64,000 nucleotides of DNA from Impatiens glandulifera. Lineage: Eukaryota; Streptophyta; Magnoliopsida; Ericales; Balsaminaceae. The position numbers and the translations under genes were made by a program. How positions within the stretch are numbered: the stretch's first letter is position 1; the number at the start of each line of letters is the position of its first letter. The stretch lies in the NCBI RefSeq assembly GCF_907164915.1, contig NC_061866.1:40736320-40800319 (forward strand). Direction: 5' to 3'. The notes under the pieces were generated by a model. The model had not been told where the DNA came from, did no database searches, and saw nothing but the letters and a program-made list of their open reading frames with translations. Shown piece by piece: positions 52,295 through 64,000 of this stretch.

Positions 52295-55200
52295 TTTAAA
52301 ATAAATAATCTTTTAATTTATTTATATTTATTTAATTTAAATTTAAGAATTTTTAATTATTTTTAATTAATTTTAAAAATAATAACAAATTACTGAAATA
52401 TTTTTAAAAATAATATTTTATTTTGAAAGAAAATTTTCTCTGTGTTCCCCCATAAACCAATAAAAAAAGTTTTTTTACGGGTTACAATATTATTTGATTT
52501 ATATTTATAACTAAATTTAATAATATTTTAAACTAATATAATTATTGATAATATATAATTAAATTATAAATTATAATAATAAATATTTTTTTGACTATCT
52601 AAATATTATAAAATATTTTGAATTATTTTTAATATAATATTTTAACTATTATTATTCATATTTATTCTTTTCTATATAATTTACAGTAGCTTTTTTTACA
52701 TTTAAAATAAAATTTTAAAATAATTATCTAACCAGTATTAAAATTTTCATATTAATTACTTTTTCAAATTATTTATTTGATAAAAAATTAAAATATATTT
52801 AACTAATTATATTAACTTTTAAATTTAATAATAAAAATATTTTATTTTTAAAATTTATATAAAATTAAAATAAAATTTATTTTATTTTTTTATTATAATT
52901 ATTAAAATATTTATTTTATAAATTTTATTTACATATTTTAAAATTATTTTTTATTATAATACATTTTTGAAATTTTTGAAGGTAATGATTTAACTAATTA
53001 TTATTTTTAAATAATAAAATATTCTATAATAAATTATTTAGTAAATATTTTAAAATTTTAAAGTAAAAGAATAAATTTTATTTTTTATATGAAGAATTAA
53101 TATTTATTTTTATAAATATATATAAAACTAAATTAATAAAATATAATAAATACATTACTATATATATATAAATATCAAAACAAAATATATAATATATTTA
53201 ATATTAAATATTTTAAATATTTATTATTTATTATAATTTTATATTTATATAAAATTATTAAAGTTAAATAAAAGAAAATTTATTATTTACATTATTATAT
53301 AATAAATTAAAATTTAACTAATAATATCTCATCAAACAATATTGATATTTATAGATTGTAGGAACAGATTTAAACTCGTTTTCTACTCATCTAAATTTAA
53401 ATATTAAATTTTAAAAAATAATAAATTATTTAATTAAATATATTAACTTTTAAATTTAATAAAAATAAAACATTCTATTTTTCAAAATTTATATAAAATT
53501 AAAATAATATTTAATATATTTATTTATTATAAATTTTAAAATATTAATTTAATAAATTTTATTTAAAATTATTATTAATATTTTTTATTATAATAATTTT
53601 TTTAAGGTAATGATTTAATTAATTATTATTTTTTAAATAATAAAATATTTTATAATAAATATTTTTAAATAATAAAATAAGAGAATATATTTAATATTTT
53701 TGTATGAATAATTATTTTTTTTAAAATATATATTTAATGTTAAATATTTTAAATTAATAATAAATATTTATTTTTTATTATAATTCTATATTTATATAAT
53801 TTTTTAAAATTAAATAAAAGAAAAATTATTAATCCAATACTTAAAATAAAAAATTTAATATATTAATAACTTTATTTAATTATACATCTTTTAAATAAAT
53901 CATAAATTATCAATAACTAATTATGTTATATATTAAAAATATGTTTGATGTTTATTAAAAATAAAAAAATTATAATCAATTTATAATAATTAATAATGAT
54001 ATATATTAAATATATTTTGATGTTTATTAAAAAATATTTAAATTTAATATATATAAAATACATTAATTTAATTATTTGTTTTTAAAATATTATATAATTT
54101 AAATTTATATAAAAATATACAAGAATTATATTTTATTTTAATATTTAACCCAAAATATATTATATATATATATATTATATTTTAATATTTATATTAAATT
54201 TAATTTAAAAAAATGTATAAAATAATAATTATTATATTATATAGATACTAAATTTTAAATTATTTATTTATAATATAATATATATTTGTTAATTTGTTAA
54301 TAAATGTTGAAATTGAATAAGGTTTAAATTAAATATTAATTATATTACTGTATAAAAAAATTAACTTTATTAATTTAAACTTTATTTTATGACATTGTTA
54401 TATTATATGAATTGTTATACATTATTCTTAATTTACAATTACTCAACTAAATTAAAATATTTAGTTAGAAAAATATAAATATATTTAATATAACCTAGTT
54501 TATTAATTTTTTATATATAAAATATATTAATTTAATTATTTATTTTTAATATAATATATATTATTTTTAATTATTTTTTAATAATTAATAAAAAAATATA
54601 ATTTTAATTTATATAAAAATATACACGAAAATTTTATTTTATTTTAATATTTAAGACAAAATCTATTATACATATTATAATATATTAATATTATTTTTTA
54701 TATTTATGCAAATTTAATTTTAAAAAAAATATTTTTATAACAAATTTATTATTATTAGATCATAGATATTAAATTTTAAATTATTTATTTATAATATAAT
54801 GTTATTACTAAATATAATATATATATATATATATATTTTTTGTTAATAAATGTATTTTTTATATATTAAATATATATTAATAATATGTTTTTTTTATTAA
54901 ATTAAAATTTGTTATAATTAATATATTTTAAAATTTGATATTATAAAAATATTTTTTTGTTAATTAAAAAAATAAATTATTCTCAAAATGATTTTAATTT
55001 ATAATTTAATCTAAAAAAATTAATAACACATCAATTTATATTAATATTACATAATCTATTTATTATATTTAGTGCTTTAAATTATATTAATATAACCTAG
55101 TTTTGCATATTTATGTAATCCAAGTTATTTTAATAATATTTATGTAATAGTTATTTAATTAATTTAATTAATTAATTTTCCACATTGATTCATTTCTCTA

Positions 55201-55380
55201 TGTAAAGTTTATAATATAAATATAATATATATATTTTTTAATTTAAATGAAGAATGTTAGATTAAAAAAATACATTATTATATATTTATATTATTATTTT
55301 TACATAGATTATCTCACCTAAATAAAATTTGCAATTAGAAGTATAAAAATAAGAGAAAACATTTCTGTACAAATAAATAA
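52295..55380. other. Extreme A/T block
   Basis: About 3 kb made almost only of A and T, with scattered TA runs (for example 53160-53170 and 54818-54836). No open frame of interest and no clear periodic unit was seen. It could be a decayed repeat or a matrix-attachment-like region. Confidence 0.5.
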
Positions 55381-55582
55381 GCAAATAAGAGAATTAAATA
55401 TATTACCAATAATCATAAAGTACAATAAACACAAAAATAAATAGGAAAGAGTAAGAAAACAACACACAACACATAGCATTTTATACAAGTATGAAAGAAC
55501 TTAATACTAACAACATTACATAAATTAAAAAAAAAAAGAAGAAAAAAGACCATACCTAGTATTTGTACCCCAATGGAGTTGT

Positions 55583-57622
55583 TCAAGACATGACAACAAT
55601 GTTCATGTTTATTTTGCTTGTAGTCATTCTCATCAATTGTTCGAATTCATCCTTATTCTCGCTATCAAAATCATGTTTCTGTACAGTCTCTCGATACTTA
55701 CAGTTACCCAAAACAACATCAATACTTCGACGATTTCCTTCACCACTGTGTCCTCCACCCACATCACTACAACTCTTCCTTCTCCCTAATTTCGGAGATT
55801 TTGCTCGAGTTGGTGGTAGCTGCAAACCGGAAACAACTCCAAAGTTCAACATTGAATTAACTAAAAATATCAAATAGAACAAATTTTACCATTTATTCTA
55901 TTAAAATGTAATGAAAACCATCAATGTCAAAAATAATAAATGTGAAGGAAAGACAGTCAACTATTATGATCCAGAAAAATCTAGAGTAATGTATACCAAA
56001 TGAATAAAACAATCCCACTATAATCTTGATTATGATCCAAAAAGAAATTGTATACCAAACTAAAACAATATCAGTTTTAATTTTAACATTTGACAATTTC
56101 TAATGGTTTGTAATTGTGACAAAATAACCAATTTAAGATATACAAGTGTACCTTCCTGAGCTCAAGCTTGGGTGGTGGTCCATCGTGGTAGAAACTTGGC
56201 ATGGGACTTGCTTTAAACATTAGATTTCTCCTGAGATGCTTTATGGCATTGTCAGTCTCTTCCTAAAATTTGGGAAAATGTAAAATATCAAGAAAAAACC
56301 GTCAAAAAGTTATATATAACATAGACTTGTGCTAGTGGGATACCTTGCTTCTTGCTTCTAGCTGGGTTTTTTCAGCCTCAATTGCCAGATGCTTCTCCTC
56401 TAATTTTGTGTAGAACTGGCAGAGGATTAGAAAGAAAAGATCAGACAAATTGTTTCAAAAACTTAGTCAAAATATAAATAAGACACATCGTGAAGGTGGA
56501 CAAAGATGAAAGAACTACCTCTTTACGTCTCTGAGCACGTTCAGTGCATCTAAACACTGGAGCAGATGCAACAGTTATCTTGGATTTCATTGTTCTTATT
56601 GAGGGTGAAGTTCTTTGAATAGTTAAAAGAATTCAAGAGGAAGAAAGGGAGAAAAATGAGATAGTTACAAAGTGTAAGGTAATTCTGCAAGAAATCCTGC
56701 TATATATAAACAACTCAGTTGAAAGGATACAATGAAGCAACAGAACAAGAATCGTCTTCGCCAGGATGCTTTTTGTTATCAGGCTGTAGTGGCTTCCTTG
56801 ATGTGAAGAATGAGACTAGCTGCAAAGAAAAAAATAAGCTCCAAGGTTAGTAGCAGTCCATAAAGGAACAAAAATTTGTTTTTTAGAATAAAGAATTGAT
56901 CCGGAAAAATCTTCTTAGAATGATTTAGAAAATAACCTGGACAAAGATCTAGAAAAAGAAATCTATGTAAAGTTAAAATCACACTATAATTTGGATCATG
57001 ATCTAGAAAATACTCTTTATACTAAATGAAGTAAAAAAAGAAAAACACTATAAGTTGGATCATGATCTTATACCAAACGAAAAATAACACTTTCAATTTA
57101 AACTTTGGTGACGATTTTTCAATTGGATTATGATTGTGACAAAATAGCAGTTTCCAAATAAATTCAAATTCATAAAAGTAAGGTTACCTGGTTTTTCTTT
57201 GAAGAAGTTTGATTTTGCAAATTGTTAGTGGGGGATTGCTTAATCATATCAGTACCATCAGGTTTATTTCTAGCTGGTCGAGGTCCATAGGAAGCTCGTT
57301 TTTCAGTTGCCAGAGAAAATGGCTGTGGAACGGTGTGCTTTGTTCGACCATTTCCAGCACAAGTTTTCGTTGCAGATGATTGTGATTTCTTAAATTCATC
57401 AATTGTGGTTGTTAGAGCTTTCAATTCCCCCTTATCTATTGATATCTGAATCGAGCTTTCTAATGTGCATTCCTTCACTTCATAATCCTTAACGTCAGTA
57501 GCCTCTTTCTGTTCGTCTGTGTTGGAAGTTATTTCATGATATGAATCAGAAACACCGTTTGAATAGACAAAGACAGAGTCTTGAATCTTGCCCATAAAGA
57601 TTTCAGTTTCTTCACTTCCCAT
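55583..57622 (-). CDS. WDL: WAVE-DAMPENED2-like (TPX2-domain) microtubule-binding protein
   Basis: Predicted to bind and bundle cortical microtubules, a known role of the WVD2/WDL family. Six coding exons on the minus strand: 57622-57188, 56819-56731, 56612-56519, 56415-56344, 56262-56152 and 55819-55583, giving 345 residues with consistent GT-AG phases. Family markers in order are [16 protein letters not shown] (about residues 100-116), [16 protein letters not shown] with SVAS (about 150-172), and the TPX2/KLEEK core [18 protein letters not shown] spread over exons 4-6. After that come [20 protein letters not shown] and [19 protein letters not shown] near the C-terminus. The start MGSEETE lies four bases after a splice acceptor, so exon 1 is non-coding. 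The exon 3 to exon 4 junction is the least certain. No lesion is visible. Confidence 0.85.
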
Positions 57623-58985
57623 CACTCTGCAGGTGACACAATAACTAATTGTATTAGTCAAATACTGCAAACACACCTGATTATGGAATCTCTATAACAT
57701 AAGATTTATCTCCATCTCTATTTTCTACAAGTACATTGAATGGAGGAAAATTCATGATAAAATAGACTGCAATTATTTTAAACCATAGCAAACAAATCCC
57801 TATTGTGCAAATTAGCCATTTTCAAAAGAGATTCCCCAAAATGATTGAAAACAATTAGAGGGTCCAGCATTTTCTTATATATAACCATACACATACACCT
57901 CCACCTCTCAAAATGAAATACAAAGATTCTTACAATTTATAAGGCATAAGTTTAGATTTCGTAGTTGACTGCCCTCTAAACTATATTGGCTATGATATAT
58001 ATATGCCTATTTAGCATGTATAGTATGTTTTCTCACCAAACAGTAAGGTATGTGGCACTTAATTCTATCATATAGCATCCAATATGTCATTATCAGTCAA
58101 AGCAACATGCTATGTTAATAGTAACAGAGTAAAAGTGGAACAATTTGAAATACTTCTTTCTCCAATAGATAACAACTAACAGAGTAAAGAAGGAACCATG
58201 TCAAGAAAGAGTATAGTTTATCGAGGAAACATAACTAACTTTGAACCCAATTTTGTACACTAGGCTCTATTCGCCCTTTAAATTTGAAAAAAATGTGCAA
58301 GAGTAATCCTAGAATAACACCGTTTCGCACCCTCCATTAAAATTTGCTAACATACCAGTTGATTCAGCAATTAAATAGCTGTTTGCTTCAACAATTTGGA
58401 ATTTAAATGTTAATCCATAACAAAAGTGAAATAACAGCTTAAATAAAAATAGATTACTACAAAAGCAAAGAACAAAAAGAGAAGGTTTAGGTAGTTGAGA
58501 TTATGATTTTTTTTACATGTACAATGAAAAACAACAGTAGTTGAACAGATATGTGTCAAAATTTGAACCTAGTGAAGTATGTCCTAACTGTGTCAAATTG
58601 GAGCTTGTTTTGCTCAATTTTCCAAATTAATCGGCTAACTTGTTTGAATTCTCAATCAGCATGCTCAATTTCACATTTTCAAATAACATTTTCATCCAAT
58701 AACTTACTCAGGATAGATAATACACGAAAATTCAAGCAGAATCGCTAGAACAAACGAACGAAAAGAGGATCGTCAAACGAAATACCTACTGAAACAGAAA
58801 CTTCTCAGATCTCGCGGCAAATTGAGCCGGACGACGAACTACATTACATTGCTAGATGTGTAAAATGAAAACAAGTGTTAAAAGAAGGAAAATTTGGCTT
58901 ACAAATTTGCAGTCTGAACTATAAACTTTGGCTTTTCTGGAGTTGAGCTTCTCTTTCTTCTTTGATTATGGAGGTGTATAGATGA
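57623..58985 (-). other. 5' untranslated exon and leader intron of the WVD2-like gene
   Basis: A CAGTAG|GTATTT donor at 58786/58785 and a CCTGCAG acceptor at 57627 define a 1159 bp intron in the 5' leader. The non-coding exon runs from about 58985 (about 25-30 bp after the TATA box) to 58786 and resumes at 57626-57623 before the ATG. The exon border is inferred without transcripts. Confidence 0.6.
58839..58849 (-). promoter_or_regulatory. Two overlapping start-stop minimal uORFs
   Basis: The minus-strand sequence ATGTAATGTAG in the predicted untranslated exon consists of ATG directly followed by TAA (58849-58844), then a second ATG directly followed by TAG (58844-58839). AUG-UAA minimal uORFs are known in Arabidopsis NIP5;1, where they cause boron-dependent ribosome stalling and mRNA decay. 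Whether these are used depends on the leader prediction. Confidence 0.5.
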
Positions 58986-59005
58986 TCCAGTACAGCTCAG
59001 ACCTC

Positions 59006-59018
59006 TATTTATATATAT
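59006..59018 (-). promoter_or_regulatory. TATA box of the WVD2-like gene
   Basis: ATATATATAAATA on the minus strand, followed by AGAGGTCTGAGC. It sits about 160 bp upstream of the predicted donor of exon 1. Confidence 0.55.
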
Positions 59019-59099
59019 TCAAATTGCCAATTGTCGGTTGAATGGTATGAAATTAATCTTAATTTCAAAAGATTTTTTTTTTTAAAATAAAAAATTGTA

Positions 59100-59530
59100 T
59101 TAAATGATAAATTATACCCAAATTTGAATTTAAAAAATTTAAAATTCGGGTTTGTTGTTTTTGGGCTAATCCTCATATATCACATTCTGGAAAACTTTTC
59201 AGCATGATTGTAATGATGATGAACAACTGTTTTGATTATTTTTGATTTATCTAGATTCCCGATCATGTTTGATCAAAATTAAAAATTTTAAATAATTGAA
59301 ATTTTTGAGCTTGAATTGGTTTAAACGAACCACCCGCGTTCTTATTTTGGTACCTATCAAGTATATATAGAATGAGAAAGTTATTGGCTAACTTCTTACC
59401 TTTAAAACGATTTTACAACTAAAAACCTGATTTTTGGCAAGAAACTATTTTAAATAAAAAGTCGATTATACCATAAGGTGATGTTCTAAATATTTCCGAA
59501 AGCTTTGTAAAACTACCTATCATTTTAATA
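59100..59530 (+). repeat. LTR-like fragment related to 50820-51200
   Basis: Shared landmarks in the same order with the block at 50820-51200 are AAATT.AAAATTCGGGTTT, CAGCATGATTGTAATGATG, ATCATGTTTGATCAAAAT, TTGAATTGGTTTAAACGA, GTTCTTATTTTGGTACC and AACTATTTTAAA. It begins less than 100 bp upstream of the TATA box of the WVD2-like gene. Confidence 0.6.
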
Positions 59531-59599
59531 GAATTGATTTATTATGAAACTTTAAGCTTGAATTATCACTTTTTGCACATTTTGCACACCATATTCTAA

Positions 59600-59823
59600 T
59601 TGTGTTGGGTTTTGTTTGGTTAATTTACAATAAATCATTCCACATCTTCATCTTAACTAATTTTTTACTAGTTTTTAAAAAAAATTTAGGATTTTTTGAT
59701 TAAATATATTATTAATTGTGTTGTGTTTTGTTTGGTTAATTTACAATAAATCATTTCACATCTTCATCTTAACTAGTTTTTAAAAAAAAATTAGGATTTT
59801 TCGATTAAATATATTATTGATTA
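59600..59823. repeat. Local tandem duplication, two units of ~116 bp
   Basis: TGTGTTGGGTTTTGTTTGGT at 59601 recurs as TGTGTTGTGTTTTGTTTGGT at 59717, each followed by TTACAATAAATCATT and ATCTTCATCTTAACTA and ending GATTAAATATATTATT. Confidence 0.8.
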
Positions 59824-59987
59824 AAAAAATTCACATTTATTTTTTTATTCTCTTCATTTTGTTTTGAGGATACAAAAGTTTATGAGAAGCACAAGAAGTG
59901 GTGTCTTGCCATTTTTTATTTATTAAGAATTTGTGACCAGGTTCAGGTTAGACAACCAATTGTATGGACTTCGGCTATTTCATTAAG

Positions 59988-59990
<3 letters not shown>

Positions 59991-60042
<52 letters not shown>
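59991..60042. repeat. (AT)n microsatellite
   Basis: Alternating AT run of about 50 bp. Confidence 0.95.
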
Positions 60043-60046
<4 letters not shown>

Positions 60047-63000
60047 TTTAGATTGAATCAGATTACCAAATTATTTAAATAAAAATATATTTTTAATTTA
60101 TTTATTAAAATTGTATTTAATCGTTATATAATAATTTTTTCACATAACTTAGTCAATCTGATTTTTTTTCCCAGTAACTATCATATATTTTAATTAGTTA
60201 ATTAAAATATTTAAAATTAATAAAATAAAAGTTTTAGCAAAAATAAATAAAATATTATTATAAATAAACAAAATTAATTATAACAAAATATATTATTAAA
60301 AATTTAACAATATTTTTTTTACCGTTAAATGAGTTATAAAAAAAATCAATTAAACATATTAAACATTAATCAACAAAAGAAAAAGAAAATAAATAAATAA
60401 ATTTATTAACCAATTGAATAAAATAAATTTAAATTGGATTATGCAAACCATACATAATTCAATCAAAATCCAATCCTTATTAATCAATAAAATGATTTGA
60501 ATTACATCGTAAATAAATATAATTTAGATTTAATATGAATATAATAAAACGGATATCAATATCATACATGTTTGAACCTCCCCTTCATTCTTTTTTTGAT
60601 TGAGCTTAATAAGTTTAAGCACTTTTAGTAGGTCACAATCACTCCAACTCGATAAGATATTCTCCAATTTCGACTAAAAAGTTTGATTTTTTTTGTCAAC
60701 AGTAAGTAACTCTATACCCCTAAATTTGGTTGGCTCTTATGTGATATTAGTTTGTTGTCCATCAATCATCAATATGATTATTGATGGTTGCCCAAATCTT
60801 ATGTCTAATACTTTTATTAATTGTTATCTCTTTGTGTTTTTGGGCATATTCATTGTATTTTCTTTATGACTGAATTGTTGGTAAGGCATTGTGGTAGGAC
60901 CTTCTTGTACCCTCTTGGATGAATTGGATGATTGAATAAACCTTGCCTCTAGGCTCTAGCATTTTGACCCAAAAAAAAGAAAGAGAAATAAACAAATTAA
61001 GAAGCAAATTGCGTTTTGTTCTTTTCTTAACAAATGGTCATTTTCATTAAAAAGAAAAAGAAAAATAAAGCTTAACCACAAAAACTAAAACCTCTTAATC
61101 ACAAAATAGATTCAAAATAGTGTTGTTTATAAGTAGTTTTATGTCTTGTGGATTCCATTTATTGTTTTGTTATCTATTTTGACATTTAATTGTCGTGGTT
61201 AAATTTGAATGTTTGTTTATGTAATAAATTATGTCATAACTTAATTTTATCTGTTTATTAATAATTTTGTATTATTCAATTGTGACTATCACAATTAAAT
61301 CAATTAATAAAATAAGTTTTATTATTTAAAAAATATGTTAGATAACACCATGAATTTGAGTAAGTTGAGATTAAAGAGATTCTAATTTGAAGAGTAAATT
61401 TCAAAATCCACAATATATATAATTTAAGGGTGAATTTATGTATTAACCCAAAGAAAGTTAAATAATTTATCAAAATTTTACAAAAATTATCAAAGATAAA
61501 TATATTATAAACAACAAAAGCATAACAATAACATTAGCCAAAATAATCATTATCCCTCCAAGACTTAATTTTAATTTTTAATTTTTCTGATTTGATGTTT
61601 AATTTGTTGAATGTTTAAGAATGAAAGGGTGTATAAGAAATAATTACTGAAAATGGTTAATATATATGAGAATTGGAATCCTACCAAAAAGTAACTTAAA
61701 GCAAAATGATTCCTTAGTTTGAATAAATGTAAAAGATGCCCTAAAAGTTGTTGTATTTGTCCAAAGACACTTCTTTAAATGTGAACTTTTACTTTATTTA
61801 TTTTAAACATGTTTGGTGTGTGATTAATTAATCAATTAATGCTTAAATAAAAGCCTCCATTACTTAGCAAAAAAGTGATTAGGAGGATAAGACATTCCAT
61901 CTCAATAATTTCATTTGCAATCTTGTGGCCCATCTTTCATTATTATTCCCTCTTTAAGTCTTTAACTTTTTTTTTTATAAATGCCCCCAAAATCTGACAT
62001 TAATTCAATTTGAGCTTCCCACCTTAAGGCTTGTTTGGGTTGGATTATCTCCTCCCATCAAATTATATCAATATCATATTTCTTTTTGTCTAACCATACT
62101 CCAAAATCACGACTTTCACTCTTATTTAAGACGTTCTATATTTCAATCATCGTTAATATACACAATTACCATTAAAAAAAATATTGATATAGAATTTGAA
62201 GGGTGAAATGGTATTTTGACTTTGGGTGTTTACATAATATTCCATACATAATCAAAATAACACAAAATCAAATAAGGCATAATTGATTTCCTCCACCCAA
62301 ATTCCCCCAGCCCATCCCATGATTCCCATAATAATTCATATTGTCCCCAAGTGGTTAAAGAAGTAATATCCAACATGATTATTGGTATTAGATTGATTCC
62401 TCTAACCCTTCACTAGCACCAACTAAAAGAAATGGTATAATATTTTTAATGATAATAATTTAAATTACATCTTAATGGCTGAATTGTTCAATTTGTCAAT
62501 ATTTATGTTAGGGGTTTAAAACATGATATGGGCAATATTGTTTGTATTATTATAAGTAGGATTCTAGAAAAATAATTTTAACTGATAATATCACATTGCA
62601 TGCCTGTATACTTTTTTGGGATTTTGATAATAGAATTGTCTTCAATATAATATGTACCAACCTAATTATTCACCTTCACTAATCATTTTATATGTTTAAT
62701 TATGGCAAACATATAAGAAAAACTATTCATATTGAGCTCATTTTAAAGAGTAAGTGATAATAATGTTTGGTACAACTAAATAATTATATATACTTAAATA
62801 TGAATATTTAAATTTAAAAATTAGTGATTGTAAATAATGTTTGCCTATACAATTTGTGATGATTTTGAGATGAATATTTTTTTATAAAAAGACTTAAAAT
62901 GTATTAATATATAATGATAAATAAAAAACAATAATTTAAAATAATGAGTATTTTAATATTTTGATTAATGAATTGAATGATGTAAAAAGAAAGATATAAC

Positions 63001-63127
63001 CTCAACCGAAAAGACATAATCTTTTTCATCGTTGTCATTTGAATGGTGTGAAAAAGAAACATTTTGGGTTTAGTTCTTAAGTTGCTAAGTTAGTTATTAT
63101 CGTACTTAATAATTACAATTTAATGAT
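60043..63127. other. Intergenic DNA, possible LINE tail at 60800-60985
   Basis: No gene supported. About 60800-60985 (GGTAGGACCTTCTTGTACCC, AATAAACCTTGCCTCTAGGC, then an A-rich run) resembles a LINE 3' UTR with its poly-A, at low confidence. The rest is A/T-rich. Confidence 0.3.
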
Positions 63128-63860
63128 ACATTTGTAATATCTTGTTTATCGGATTATGTTTTGTTTTACCGTTTTAAAACAAGTATCAGAGTTCAACTCG
63201 ATTTAGTTCAAATTATGGAAGTCTAGATCAAGTATATAACATTTAATTTAAATAATGCTAATAAAATTATGTTTTCACATTTAGTTAATAGGACATTTCC
63301 AGAAATTAGAGTTAAAGTACATTTAAACATAAACAAAGACGAGTAAACTAAAAATGAAAAGTTATGAATGTAACATGTGGATATTACATTTGGAATATCT
63401 AGTTTATCTTATTATGTTTTACCATTTCAGAACAAGCAGTAGAATTCAACTCGATTTAGCTCAAATTACGGAAATCTAGATAAGTATAACATTTAATTTA
63501 AATAATGCTATGTTTTCATATATTGCTATTTAAGACAATCCATAAATTAGAGTTTTGGTAGATTTAAAAAAAAAAGATGGAGTGAACTAATAAATAAAAA
63601 ATTATGAATGAAACGCGTAAATATTACATTTGTAATATCTTGTTTATCTAATTATGGTCTACCGTTTAAACCATTTCAAAACAAAACAAGTAATTGAGTT
63701 CATCTCGATTCAGTTCAAATTATGAATGTCTAGATCAAATATAACATTTAATTTAAATGATGTTAATAAAGATTATGTTTTTATATTTTGCTACCGGTAT
63801 GGATCTAAAAATTAGAATTGATAAATGAAAAATTATGGATGAAAAACGTATCTTCCTATA
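63128..63860. repeat. Three tandem copies of a ~240-258 bp unit
   Basis: ACATTTGTAATATCTTGTTT starts at 63128, recurs as ACATTTGGAATATCTAGTTT at 63386 and again at 63626. Each unit also has a TTCAACTCGATTTAGTTCAA-like block, a CTAGATCAAGTATA-like block, and AACATTTAATTTAAATAATG. Units have diverged by small indels. The array ends near the window edge and no coding is seen. Confidence 0.75.
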
Positions 63861-64000
63861 CTTCTACAGGAACATTTGATATCATTTTATAAATAATTAT
63901 AAAATATTATAAAGATAAGACATTGATATGAAACTAAACACCACCGTTTTTTAATTATTTTTCAAATGATATAGGGAGGGCATAAGCTGATTCTCCCTCA

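Overview
The window is nuclear DNA of a flowering plant, most likely a eudicot. It is very A/T-rich, its genes have GT-AG introns, and it carries typical plant transposons (Ty1-copia, Ty3-gypsy, LINE, CACTA, hAT, Helitron, foldback elements). No bacterial-style operon, CRISPR array, rRNA gene or complete tRNA gene was seen. I could not fix the species from sequence alone.

Five genes look functional. Two are paralogous bHLH transcription factors of the bHLH92 type on the + strand (9203-11827 and 28348-29212), about 19 kb apart. The others are a cytosolic 40S ribosomal protein S15 gene (uS19, - strand, 35422-36816), a linker histone H1 gene (+ strand, 46074-46792), and a WAVE-DAMPENED2-like/TPX2-domain microtubule-binding protein gene (- strand, coding 55583-57622, with a non-coding first exon near 58786-58985). 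A broken GNOM-type ARF-GEF fragment lies on the - strand at about 27013-27763, beside a Ty1-copia insertion.

Layout. 1-3260: A/T-rich DNA with a direct-repeat pair around a ~110 bp tandem array, and a promoter-like relic of the bHLH genes. 3262-8045: a decayed LINE carrying a CACTA-type insertion, the two later caught in a ~1.47 kb tandem duplication. 8045-8694: a hAT-like MITE and an (AT)n run. 9.1-11.8 kb: bHLH copy A. 11.8-19.8 kb: A/T-rich DNA with Helitron, SINE-like and LTR-like pieces. 19.84-21.15 kb: a foldback element. 21.85-27.01 kb: a complete but decayed Ty1-copia element. 27.0-27.8 kb: the ARF-GEF relic. 28.3-29.2 kb: bHLH copy B. 29.6-33.2 kb: a second, more decayed copia element. 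33.75-34.49 kb: an inverted-repeat MITE. 35.4-37.0 kb: RPS15. 40.58-41.65 kb: a non-autonomous hAT element carrying what looks like a captured PAM2-motif exon. 41.7-43.0 kb: Helitron-type repeats. 43.33-45.58 kb: a large foldback element built from ~20 bp repeats. 45.8-46.8 kb: histone H1. 50-52.3 kb: a probable solo LTR of a Ty3-gypsy (Ogre/Tat-like) element. 52.3-55.4 kb: an extreme A/T block. 55.6-59.0 kb: the WVD2-like gene. 59.1-64 kb: LTR fragment, local duplications and a three-copy tandem repeat.

The genes do not form a pathway; this is an ordinary gene-poor plant region with independent genes separated by transposons. The most unusual items are the PAM2 capture inside the hAT element, two AUG-stop minimal uORFs in the predicted leader of the WVD2-like gene, the two foldback elements of similar design, and the cis-element block shared by the two bHLH genes and a promoter-only relic. 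All exon structures were read by eye from reading frame, splice consensus and remembered family features; none was tested by alignment or transcripts.
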